Shown piece by piece: positions 1 to 5,391 of a DNA stretch of 5,533 nt (positions within the stretch are counted from its first letter, which is position 1; each line of letters starts with the position of its first letter). The translations under genes and the position numbers were made by a program. Location: assembly GCA_031266695.1 (NCBI GenBank), contig JAISAK010000035.1, positions 1-5,533 of the forward strand, given 5' to 3'. The DNA is from Treponema sp. (GTDB taxonomy: Bacteria > Spirochaetota > Spirochaetia > Treponematales > Breznakiellaceae). A model generated the notes under the pieces. The model saw only the letters and a program-made list of their open reading frames with translations, was not told the origin of the DNA and did not search any database.

Positions 1-37
1 AGCTTGTTCCAAAACTCGGTTAGTTTTGAAACAAGCT
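1..37. repeat. Inverted repeat / hairpin 1
   Basis: The 16-base arms AGCTTGTTCCAAAACT (1-16) and AGTTTTGAAACAAGCT (22-37) are complementary except at one position and are separated by 5 bases. The mismatch would be C-A in plus-strand RNA but a G-U wobble in minus-strand RNA, so the structure is slightly better on the minus strand. It begins at base 1, so it may extend outside the window. It belongs to the same sequence family as hairpin 3 (shared core TGTTCCAAAA). There is no T-run behind it, so it is not a classic intrinsic terminator. It may be a dispersed intergenic palindrome or the 3' structure of an upstream gene; the sequence alone does not decide. Confidence 0.75.
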
Positions 38-40
38 CTT

Positions 41-69
41 GGAAAAACCGTCAAAAGCACGGTTTTTCC
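41..69. terminator. Inverted repeat 2, possible bidirectional terminator
   Basis: The perfect 11-base arms GGAAAAACCGT (41-51) and ACGGTTTTTCC (59-69) are separated by a 7-base loop. The CCGT/ACGG core is flanked by an A-tract and a T5 tract, so on either strand the hairpin core is followed by about five U residues, as in a bidirectional intrinsic terminator. The GC core is only four pairs, so termination strength is uncertain. It could end transcription of a gene lying left of the window and insulate the fliG transcript. Its sequence differs from the two flanking hairpins. Confidence 0.5.
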
Positions 70-84
70 CCTAAATCTAAGGAA

Positions 85-115
85 GCTGTTCCAAAAACTG
101 AAGTTTTGGAACAGC
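85..115. repeat. Inverted repeat / hairpin 3, related to hairpin 1
   Basis: The left arm GCTGTTCCAAAAACT (85-99) and right arm AGTTTTGGAACAGC (102-115) are complementary apart from one extra A in the left arm. The gap is two bases, so the innermost pairs would open to form a loop. The right arm is also a perfect 12-base complement of TGTTCCAAAACT in hairpin 1 (5-16). The two elements could therefore pair with each other over about 100 bases as an alternative fold. No T-run follows it. Confidence 0.7.
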
Positions 116-152
116 CTCAGTTAATTGCCGGACAAGAGCTATCCGGGGCTTC

Positions 153-181
153 TTGCGCGTCTTTCCCCATTAGCGTAGTAT
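153..181 (+). promoter_or_regulatory. Candidate sigma-70-type promoter for the fliG operon (weak)
   Basis: TTGCGC (153-158, 3 of 6 to TTGACA) is followed after 17 bases by TAGTAT (176-181, 4 of 6 to TATAAT). Transcription would then start about 7 bases later, at or next to the A of the fliG ATG at 188, giving a leaderless or nearly leaderless message. That would fit the lack of any Shine-Dalgarno sequence before this ATG. Both boxes are poor matches, so this is a suggestion only. The rest of 116-187 shows a short CCGGA/TCCGG inverted repeat (128-132 and 142-146) and no open frame of note. Confidence 0.25.
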
Positions 182-187
182 GTAAAC

Positions 188-1492
188 ATGGGAAATCCCA
201 AAAAACCCGCCGATATTTCCATAAAACAGGGAATTACCGCCTATCAAAAGGTTTTGAAACAGAAGGAAAACCCGCCGCGGGGTGGAAAGAAGCGTTATTC
301 CAACTCCGTCCCGCCCGCCGGGGGGCCGCCCGCCGGCGGGCTGCTTAAAACCGGCGATTCCGGCGCCGCGGCGCGCGGCGCGGCCGGACAGTTCACGCCG
401 CGGCCGGCGGGGGCAGAGCCCGTGGTTTCCGGGCGGCGGGCCGCGGAGGGGCGGCGGGCAGACGAGCCGTCCGTCCGGCCGGCGGAAAAGGATTCAAAGG
501 TTCGCCGGGTTGCCAAATTCCTCATTCTTATCGGGGGGGATCAGGCGGCGAAGATCCTCGCGGAGCTGGATACCGGCCAGGTAGAGGCCCTTTCCCGGGA
601 AATCGCGTCCCTCCGGGGCATCAGGGCCGGGGAAGGGGAAGCGATACTGGCCGAATTCCGCTCCCTTTTTTCCGCGCCCTATGGACTTTCGGGCGCTTCC
701 TCCGGCGGCGTCGAAGCGGCGCGCCGTATTCTCTACGCAGCCTTTGGCCCGGAAAAAGGCGAGGCCCTGCTCAACAAAACCGTCCCTGATTCAAAAGGAA
801 ACCTTTTTGGTTTTCTTGAGGATTTTTCCCCGGAACAGCTTGGGCTTCTTCTCAAAGACGAAGCTCCCACGGCCGCCGCGCTTATCCTTTCCCGGCTGCC
901 TTCAAAGTCATCCGCCGATGTTCTGGCCGGCATGAACCTTGAGCGAAAGCTTGAAATAGCGCGGCGCATTGCCCGGCAGGCGGAGGTTTCCCCGGAAGTG
1001 CTGGAACGGGTGGCCGCCGCGGTAAAGGACAAGGCCCGGCATATCGGCCGTTCCGGCGCGGAGGCCCCGGCAATTGACGGCATGAAGACCCTCGCCGCGA
1101 TTCTTAAACAGGGGGATTATTCCTTCGGCGATCGGCTTATCGGCGAACTTGAGGAGGTAAACCCGGATCTTGGCCGGGATCTCAAGGAAAGGCTCTACAC
1201 CCTGGACGACGTGACCCTGGCCCTCGATCGTCCCCTGCAGGAAAAACTCAGAACCATGAGCGACAAGGATATTGCCGTACTCCTCAAGGGCCGGGGGGAA
1301 GAATTCGGCGGCAAGATACTTTCCAATGTTTCGTCCCAGCGCCGCGAGGCTGTCGTTGAGGAAGGGGAGATTCTCGGCGCCGTACCCAAGAGCGACTGCG
1401 ACGCCGCGGCCCGGGAATTCCTGGCCTGGTTTAGAAAGGCCCGGGAGGACGGCAGCATGCCATTATTAAGTGATGAGGATGTTTTTGTATGA
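188..1492 (+). CDS. fliG: Flagellar motor switch protein FliG, FliG-1-like spirochaetal paralogue with N-terminal extension
   Basis: FliG forms the rotor ring on the cytoplasmic face of the flagellar motor, binds FliM/FliF and contacts the stator. The 434-residue product is longer than the usual 330-345. Residues 1-30 may form a helical start (IKQGITAYQKVLKQKE). Residues 31-102 are low-complexity Pro/Ala/Gly/Arg and probably disordered. The N domain spans about 103-200 (starting KVRRVAKFLILIGG), the middle domain about 204-285, and the C domain about 297-434 (LYTLDDV, LLKG, KILSNVSSQRRE), ending DEDVFV like the acidic-aromatic tail of other FliGs. The EHPQ motif reads EAPT (225-228), and the arginine of the torque-helix IQR motif reads Glu (352). 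The start is the only ATG before residue 249; an in-frame TAG lies at 176-178, and no Shine-Dalgarno is visible. The gene overlaps the peptidase gene by 4 bases. Spirochetes commonly carry two FliGs; the divergence suggests the accessory FliG-1. The family is sure, the paralogue assignment less so. Confidence 0.9.
   Translation: MGNPKKPADISIKQGITAYQKVLKQKENPPRGGKKRYSNSVPPAGGPPAGGLLKTGDSGAAARGAAGQFTPRPAGAEPVVSGRRAAEGRRADEPSVRPAEKDSKVRRVAKFLILIGGDQAAKILAELDTGQVEALSREIASLRGIRAGEGEAILAEFRSLFSAPYGLSGASSGGVEAARRILYAAFGPEKGEALLNKTVPDSKGNLFGFLEDFSPEQLGLLLKDEAPTAAALILSRLPSKSSADVLAGMNLERKLEIARRIARQAEVSPEVLERVAAAVKDKARHIGRSGAEAPAIDGMKTLAAILKQGDYSFGDRLIGELEEVNPDLGRDLKERLYTLDDVTLALDRPLQEKLRTMSDKDIAVLLKGRGEEFGGKILSNVSSQRREAVVEEGEILGAVPKSDCDAAAREFLAWFRKAREDGSMPLLSDEDVFV
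311..340 (+). repeat. 15-bp in-frame tandem duplication in the fliG linker
   Basis: Two adjacent 15-base units (311-325 and 326-340) differ at a single base, GGG versus GGC, which is synonymous. Each encodes Pro-Pro-Ala-Gly-Gly, giving PPAGGPPAGG at FliG residues 42-51. The second unit contains the palindrome CCCGCCGGCGGG. The repeat sits inside a very G+C-rich stretch (about 300-490) that encodes the disordered extension, in contrast to the AT-richer first 100 bases of the gene. It is consistent with replication slippage. Confidence 0.85.
1475..1478 (+). promoter_or_regulatory. Ribosome binding site of the M16C peptidase gene, inside fliG
   Basis: GAGG lies 10 bases before the ATG at 1489, within the last codons of fliG (the Asp-Glu-Asp segment). 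Together with the ATGA stop/start overlap (1489-1492), it supports this start and points to translational coupling. No other in-frame ATG occurs before residue 46, which lies inside the conserved N-terminal region. Confidence 0.5.
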
Positions 1493-4400
1493 ACGATGCA
1501 GAGAACGGCGGGCCCGGCGCTGCCGGCGAAGGCCGGGCGGTTAAGGGAATTTCCTGTAATCTCAGGAAGGGACAAATTCTTGACAGCGGGTTCGAGATTC
1601 TCGACCTGGTGGAACTTGCGGAGATGGAAGCCCTCGGCGTCTGGGCGCGGCGTTGCGGCGGAGGCGCGGAAGTTTTTCATGTACTGAATAACGACAACGA
1701 GAATCTTTTCAGCTTTGCCTTTGCCACGGCGCCCGAAGACGACACCGGGGCCGCCCATATTCTTGAACATTCGGTTCTCTGCGGCTCCGAACATTATCCC
1801 CTCAAGGACGCCTTTCTGACGCTTGCCCAGGGAAGTCTTCAGACTTTTCTCAATGCCTGGACTTTTCCCGACAAGACGGTGTATCCGGCAAGCTCGGTAA
1901 ACGAACACGATTACTTCAACCTTATGGCGGTTTACGGCGACGCGGTTTTCCGGCCCCTGCTTTCCGAATGGACCTTTATGCAGGAAGGGCATCGTTTGGA
2001 ATTCGCCGCGGAGAAGGCCCGGAAGGAGGAACAGCCCGGCGGACTGCGGATTACCGGCGTTGTTTACAACGAGATGAAGGGCGCTTACTCCTCGCTTGAC
2101 GCCTGGGCGGGACTCTGGTCGGTCAAGGCGGTAATGCCCGGTTCCCCCTACGCCTTTGAATCCGGGGGAGACCCCGGGCATATTCCCGATCTCGGCCGGG
2201 AAGATTTGGCCGAATTTCACCGCAGGCGCTATTCTCCGGCAAACTGCCGAATCTTCCTTGCGGGAAACATTCCCACGGAAAAACAGCTTGCCTTTCTCGA
2301 CGGGAAATTTTTCTCAAGCCTTGAACCCGGCGCGGCGGCCCCGCCGATTGAAAAAATAAAACGCTGGGACGCGCCGAAGAATTTTACCGTTCCCTGTCCG
2401 GCGGGGGGTGAAAAAAAGTCAACGGCCTTTCTTTCCTGGCTGTGTTCCGACGTGCTGGATTCGAACGAAACCCATGCCCTGGCGGCGTTAACTGAAATTC
2501 TTTTGGGGCATGACGGATCTCCCCTGACGCGGGCGCTTATAGAGTCCGGGCTTGGGGAGGATATTGCGCCGGTTTCCGGCCTTGAAGGTGAAATACGGGA
2601 AACTCTCTTTGTCGCGGGCCTGCGGGGCCTCAAGAAAGGCGTCTCGCCGCGGCAGGTGGAAGATCTGATCCTGGGAGAGCTGCGCCGCCTTGCGGACAAA
2701 GGCATTCCGGCGGAAGAAATTGAGGCGGCCCTGCTTTCCATGGAATTTTCCCACCGCGAGATACGCCGCTCCGGCGGCCCCTTCTCCCTGGTGTGGATGC
2801 GCCGTTCCCTGCGGGGCTGGCTTCACGGCGCGAAACCCTGGGAGAGTTTGCTTTTCATGCCCTGCATGACGGAACTGAAGAATCGCCTTGCCGCGGACAA
2901 GCACTATTTTGAATCCCTCATCAAAAAATATCTGCTTGATAATCCCCACCGCGCCCTGGTAGCGCTGAATCCCGAGAAGGATTTTCTTGAGAAGCAGGAG
3001 GCAGAGCGCGCCGAAGCTCTTGCGGAAAAGGAGCGGGGCCTTCCGGAACCGGAGCGCCGGGCAATCATTGAAAAATCCGCCGCCCTGGAGAGGTTCCAGA
3101 CCGAAGGCGACAGCCCGGAGGCGCTTGCGGCCATTCCCCATCTTTCCCGAAAGGATCTTTCCGCCGAAATCGAAAAGATACCCCGGAGGATCGGCGATGC
3201 CGGAGGAATCCCCGTCCTTAACCATGAGCTTTACACTAACGGCATAAGCTACGTGGATTTGGCTTTTCCCCTGGATGTTTTGAGTCCCGGCGATTACCTT
3301 TGGCTGCCTTTCTTTTCCCGCGCGGTTGTTTCCGTCGGCCTGCCCGGCATGGATTACGGAGAAGTGTCGAGCCTTCTTGCCCGTACCGCGGGCGGATTCA
3401 CCGCAATGCTTCAGAACGGTTCCGCCGCATCCGGCGCGGAGGAATTTATCAAAGCCTCCGCGGGCCTGCCGGACATCGCCGGCCGCGACTGGATCATCTA
3501 CCGCCTTAAAGCGCTGGATGAAAAGGCCGGCGCGTCCCTTGACCTTGCCCTCAGGCTTATCACCGAAGCGGATTTCTCCGACGAGCGCCGCGTCAGGGAT
3601 CTGGTTCTTGAGATGAAGAACGAGATTGATTCAAGCCTTGCCCCTCTGGGGCACAGCTATGCCCTGACGCGGTCCAACCGTTTTTTTACCCGCGCCCGAA
3701 GCGTGGAAGAGTTGTGGGGCGGCCTTACGCAGATAGAATTTGCCCACCGCCTTGCGGAAACCGGTACCGCCGAAATAATCGGAAAATTGAAGACTCTTCG
3801 GGAATTGATAGTCCGGGGCGGTCTTGTCGCCAACCTTACCGGCAATGCCCGCGCCCTCGAAGCCGGCCTTGGTATGCTTGCGGAAAGATTCGGCGGCTTT
3901 GGCCCGCCCCGCCCGGGGAATCCCGATACCGCGGGCGCCGGCGCTTTCCGCGGCCTTTCCGCCGGCCTTCCCGCCGGCGCGCCGCAAGCCGGCCCCGCCT
4001 TGCCGAAGGAGCTTCCGGGCGCGCCGTTATCCGCAGCGCGCGGCGAGGTCTGGGCTTCTCCCTCCCTGCAGGTCGGCTTTGCCGCCATGACCCTCAAGGC
4101 CGCGCCCTTCGATTCGCCTGAGCAGACAGCCGAGATCGTACTTGCCCACCAGCTTTCAACCGGCGCCCTCTGGGAAGATATTCGCATGAAAGGCGGAGCC
4201 TACGGCGCTTTCGCAAATCCCGACAGCCTTGAGGGCTGCTTTTCCTTTTCCACCTATCGCGATCCCGATCCCCTGCGTTCAATCGGCGCCTTTTCTTCGG
4301 TTCTTCAAAGCCTTGCGGGTGAAGGAAGCGAAAGCGGTCCGGGCGCGGAAGACGCCCGGGAGGACGAGCTGGTAAAAGCCATTATCGGCTGTTACGCCCG

Positions 4401-4650
4401 CGAGACACGCCCCCGCACCGGAGCGGAAAAGGGAATAACCGACTTTCTGCGTTTTCTCTACGGCATAGAAGACGCTTACCGGGAGCGGAAACTCAAACAG
4501 CTTGTCACGATTTCACAGGAAGAAATCTCCGCCGCCCTTAAAGCCCTGGCCGCCCGGACTCCCTCCTGCCCGGTTATTGTAAGCGGCGTAAAAAACGCGG
4601 AGCAGGCCGCCAAAGTTCTGGGCCTTGAGGTAAAAGAGCTGCCGGTGTAG
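1489..4650 (+). CDS. M16C family zinc metallopeptidase (PreP/falcilysin-like presequence protease homologue)
   Basis: M16C enzymes are single-chain, clamshell-shaped zinc peptidases that degrade unstructured oligopeptides; PreP clears cleaved targeting peptides in organelles. The inverted zinc motif HxxEH is HILEH at residues 90-94 (ligands H90 and H94, catalytic base E93). The distal ligand fits E195 in VVYNEMKG, about 100 residues later as in PreP. The conserved Arg/Tyr pair of the C-terminal half is visible as R899 and Y905 in IRMKGGAYG, with the same spacing as in plant PreP. The M16C-associated region should cover about 480-760, including a charged helical stretch near 500-535. A Pro/Ala/Gly-rich linker occupies about 804-848. 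The 1053 residues are slightly more than the usual 970-1000. There is no signal peptide or membrane segment, so it is probably cytoplasmic. All catalytic elements are intact. Its physiological substrate and any link to the motor are unknown. Confidence 0.95.
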   Translation: MNDAENGGPGAAGEGRAVKGISCNLRKGQILDSGFEILDLVELAEMEALGVWARRCGGGAEVFHVLNNDNENLFSFAFATAPEDDTGAAHILEHSVLCGSEHYPLKDAFLTLAQGSLQTFLNAWTFPDKTVYPASSVNEHDYFNLMAVYGDAVFRPLLSEWTFMQEGHRLEFAAEKARKEEQPGGLRITGVVYNEMKGAYSSLDAWAGLWSVKAVMPGSPYAFESGGDPGHIPDLGREDLAEFHRRRYSPANCRIFLAGNIPTEKQLAFLDGKFFSSLEPGAAAPPIEKIKRWDAPKNFTVPCPAGGEKKSTAFLSWLCSDVLDSNETHALAALTEILLGHDGSPLTRALIESGLGEDIAPVSGLEGEIRETLFVAGLRGLKKGVSPRQVEDLILGELRRLADKGIPAEEIEAALLSMEFSHREIRRSGGPFSLVWMRRSLRGWLHGAKPWESLLFMPCMTELKNRLAADKHYFESLIKKYLLDNPHRALVALNPEKDFLEKQEAERAEALAEKERGLPEPERRAIIEKSAALERFQTEGDSPEALAAIPHLSRKDLSAEIEKIPRRIGDAGGIPVLNHELYTNGISYVDLAFPLDVLSPGDYLWLPFFSRAVVSVGLPGMDYGEVSSLLARTAGGFTAMLQNGSAASGAEEFIKASAGLPDIAGRDWIIYRLKALDEKAGASLDLALRLITEADFSDERRVRDLVLEMKNEIDSSLAPLGHSYALTRSNRFFTRARSVEELWGGLTQIEFAHRLAETGTAEIIGKLKTLRELIVRGGLVANLTGNARALEAGLGMLAERFGGFGPPRPGNPDTAGAGAFRGLSAGLPAGAPQAGPALPKELPGAPLSAARGEVWASPSLQVGFAAMTLKAAPFDSPEQTAEIVLAHQLSTGALWEDIRMKGGAYGAFANPDSLEGCFSFSTYRDPDPLRSIGAFSSVLQSLAGEGSESGPGAEDAREDELVKAIIGCYARETRPRTGAEKGITDFLRFLYGIEDAYRERKLKQLVTISQEEISAALKALAARTPSCPVIVSGVKNAEQAAKVLGLEVKELPV

Positions 4651-4676
4651 CGGGCTGGGGCTTATGTGCCCCCGCT
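4649..4676. other. Imperfect hairpin between convergent genes
   Basis: GGGGC (4657-4661) pairs with GCCCC (4668-4672) around a 6-base loop, and AGCG (4649-4652) pairs with CGCT (4673-4676) outside a four-base bulge. It straddles both stop codons, in the 11-base gap between the convergent genes and in the 3' end of the DUF3783 gene. Neither side has a T-run. It may protect the 3' ends or slow polymerase, but it is not a clear terminator. Confidence 0.35.
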
Positions 4677-4871
4677 CATCATCTCATGTTCCCGGCGCAC
4701 TTCCCTGACAAGGTCGCGGATTTTCCATTTTCTGTTTACCGGAGTGGACGAGGCAAAGGCGATTGCCTTTGCGTCAAGCCCCATGCCGGACGCGGCCTTT
4801 TTGAGCGCGTCTATCATGGCGAAAAGTTCCTTTTCCTCAAAACCGTGAAAAAAAACAACCGGGTCTTCCAA
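4662..4871 (-). CDS. DUF3783 domain protein, 69 residues, TTG start
   Basis: A small, acidic-to-basic soluble protein of unknown function. It begins EDPVVFFHGFEEKELFAMIDALKKA after the initiator and has a conserved-looking STPVNRKWKIRDLVREV segment toward the end. A hydrophobic strand with Phe-Gly-type turn, a helix, then Thr-Pro and Trp-Lys before a final helix is the pattern I associate with DUF3783 (PF12646), which is about this size. The start chosen is TTG at 4871, because a perfect AGGAGG (4877-4882) lies 5 bases upstream. A GTG at 4895 would add 8 residues and overlap the upstream stop, but it has no ribosome binding site. It lies 20 bases after the aspartic protease gene on the same strand, so it is probably cotranscribed with it. 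It ends 11 bases from the convergent peptidase gene. Family assignment is from pattern recall; function is not known. Confidence 0.8.
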   Translation of the reverse strand: MEDPVVFFHGFEEKELFAMIDALKKAASGMGLDAKAIAFASSTPVNRKWKIRDLVREVRREHEMMSGGT

Positions 4872-4876
4872 GGCGG

Positions 4877-4882
4877 CCTCCT
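4877..4882 (-). promoter_or_regulatory. Perfect AGGAGG ribosome binding site deciding the DUF3783 start
   Basis: AGGAGG on the minus strand lies 5 bases before the TTG at 4871. It is the best Shine-Dalgarno sequence in the window and falls inside the reading frame of the longer GTG-initiated version. This argues strongly that TTG is the true initiator. Confidence 0.75.
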
Positions 4883-4891
4883 GTACCCTGT

Positions 4892-5320
4892 TCACTTAAC
4901 CACGTTGCGAATCTTGTCGCCGTGGGCGCCGACAACTTCCTGCTTCCTGGGATTAACCGTTAAATCCATGCCTTCCAAGGGGTACGCGCCCATGAGGACC
5001 TCTTCCTCACCGGGGAGGACCACCGCCTGGCAGGAGGTTTTCCGGTCTTTCCATCGAACCTCCACATATTCGGTTGTCCCGCTGGGAACCTTTATCCCTC
5101 CGGCAAGGGTAGTTTCAGCGGGTTCCTCCACCCGCAACCCCAGTTTTTCGCGGGTTTTCTCGTTGATGACCAAGGGACCTGCGGTCCCAGTCCTTGCGCC
5201 GGTATCCACTACGGCGTTGACCGTGAGCCGCCGGACTTGATCCTGGGGCATATAACCCCCATCCGCCACGTTCTGATCCCTGATGTTGATCAGGGTGATT
5301 TCCGTTCGTACTTCGCCCAT
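4892..5320 (-). CDS. Clan AA (retropepsin-like) aspartic protease, single domain
   Basis: A 142-residue protein with the single active-site motif of retropepsin-like proteases, AVVDTGA (residues 36-42, catalytic D39). A plausible flap follows at LAGGIKVPSG (72-81). The second hydrophobic-hydrophobic-Gly element is VLMGAYPLEGMDLTVNP (108-124), as in the bacterial clan AA family. One DTG per chain means it would have to act as a homodimer, as retroviral proteases do. There is no signal peptide or transmembrane segment, so it is probably cytoplasmic. The start is ATG at 5320 with AAGGAG 6 bases upstream (5327-5332). Between DTGA and LVINE there are seven residues (RTGTAGP), more than I expect for the family, and their DNA contains GGGACC-3-GGTCCC (5174-5188). 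It precedes the DUF3783 gene by 20 bases. Biological substrates of small bacterial members are largely unknown, and activity is inferred from the motif only. Confidence 0.85.
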   Translation of the reverse strand: MGEVRTEITLINIRDQNVADGGYMPQDQVRRLTVNAVVDTGARTGTAGPLVINEKTREKLGLRVEEPAETTLAGGIKVPSGTTEYVEVRWKDRKTSCQAVVLPGEEEVLMGAYPLEGMDLTVNPRKQEVVGAHGDKIRNVVK

Positions 5321-5326
5321 ATCGCG

Positions 5327-5347
5327 CTCCTTACCTCAAGTATACCA
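5327..5347 (-). promoter_or_regulatory. Candidate extended -10 promoter and RBS of the protease-DUF3783 pair
   Basis: On the minus strand, TGG followed by TATACT (5347-5339) matches an extended -10 element, with 5 of 6 bases to TATAAT. No good -35 box is seen at 17 bases. Initiation about 7 bases downstream would fall near 5332, giving a leader of roughly a dozen bases that just contains the AAGGAG at 5332-5327. The alternative is readthrough from the gene ending at 5392. Confidence 0.35.
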
Positions 5348-5354
5348 CGAAGTA

Positions 5355-5389
5355 GCAGGGAACAGTGACACCTGCTCCCTGTTCTCTGC
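5355..5389. repeat. Inverted repeat between the partial gene and the aspartic protease gene
   Basis: GCAGGGAACAG (5355-5365) and CTGTTCTCTGC (5379-5389) form an 11-pair stem with one G-U (plus strand) or A-C (minus strand) mismatch and a 13-base loop. A competing 6-pair fold uses AGCAGG (5354-5359) and CCTGCT (5371-5376). The element starts two bases after the stop codon of the upstream minus-strand gene and ends 8 bases before the extended -10 element. It could be a 3' stabilising structure, a weak terminator (it lacks a T-run), or an operator over the -35 region. Confidence 0.6.
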
Positions 5390-5391
5390 AT

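Noticed and set aside
1..115. Possible CRISPR array because of repeated related sequences.
   Set aside because: The units are individual inverted repeats of unequal sequence without uniform direct repeats or spacers.
189..200. Palindrome TGGGAAATCCCA across the fliG start codon.
   Set aside because: The arms are five bases with a two-base gap, too short and tight for a convincing hairpin or operator without further copies.
183..216. GCCGATAT (209-216), 7 of 8 to the sigma-28 flagellar -10 element, with TAAA at 183-186.
   Set aside because: The spacing is 22 bases instead of about 15, and it lies inside fliG with no usable start codon downstream for a long distance.
251..261. GTTTTGAAACA, identical to 23-33 in hairpin 1, suggesting a repeat remnant in the fliG N-terminus.
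   Set aside because: An isolated 11-base match between two places in a 5.5-kb window is expected by chance, and no second arm accompanies it.
4..348. A 114-codon plus-strand open frame starting in hairpin 1.
   Set aside because: It is translated through three palindromes and then out of frame through the fliG extension; the product shows no domain and ends in Arg/Ala low complexity.
1195..2220. A 341-codon minus-strand open frame antisense to fliG and the peptidase gene.
   Set aside because: The opposite strand here encodes the FliG C domain and the HxxEH and NEMKG motifs of M16C. Long antisense frames are expected in G+C-rich DNA, and this one shows no recognisable domain.
2488..3225. A 245-codon minus-strand open frame antisense to the M16C gene.
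   Set aside because: It is a shadow of a well-supported gene; the translation is low in recognisable motifs and has no ribosome site that I can see.
4686..5240. A 184-codon plus-strand open frame over the DUF3783 and aspartic protease genes.
   Set aside because: The minus strand has the DTGA motif, two good Shine-Dalgarno sites and a coherent gene pair; the plus-strand product is Ser/Thr/Arg-rich with no domain.
4662..5320. Toxin-antitoxin module, from two small overlapping-style genes.
   Set aside because: The larger product has a retropepsin active site and the smaller fits DUF3783; neither shows toxin or antitoxin features.
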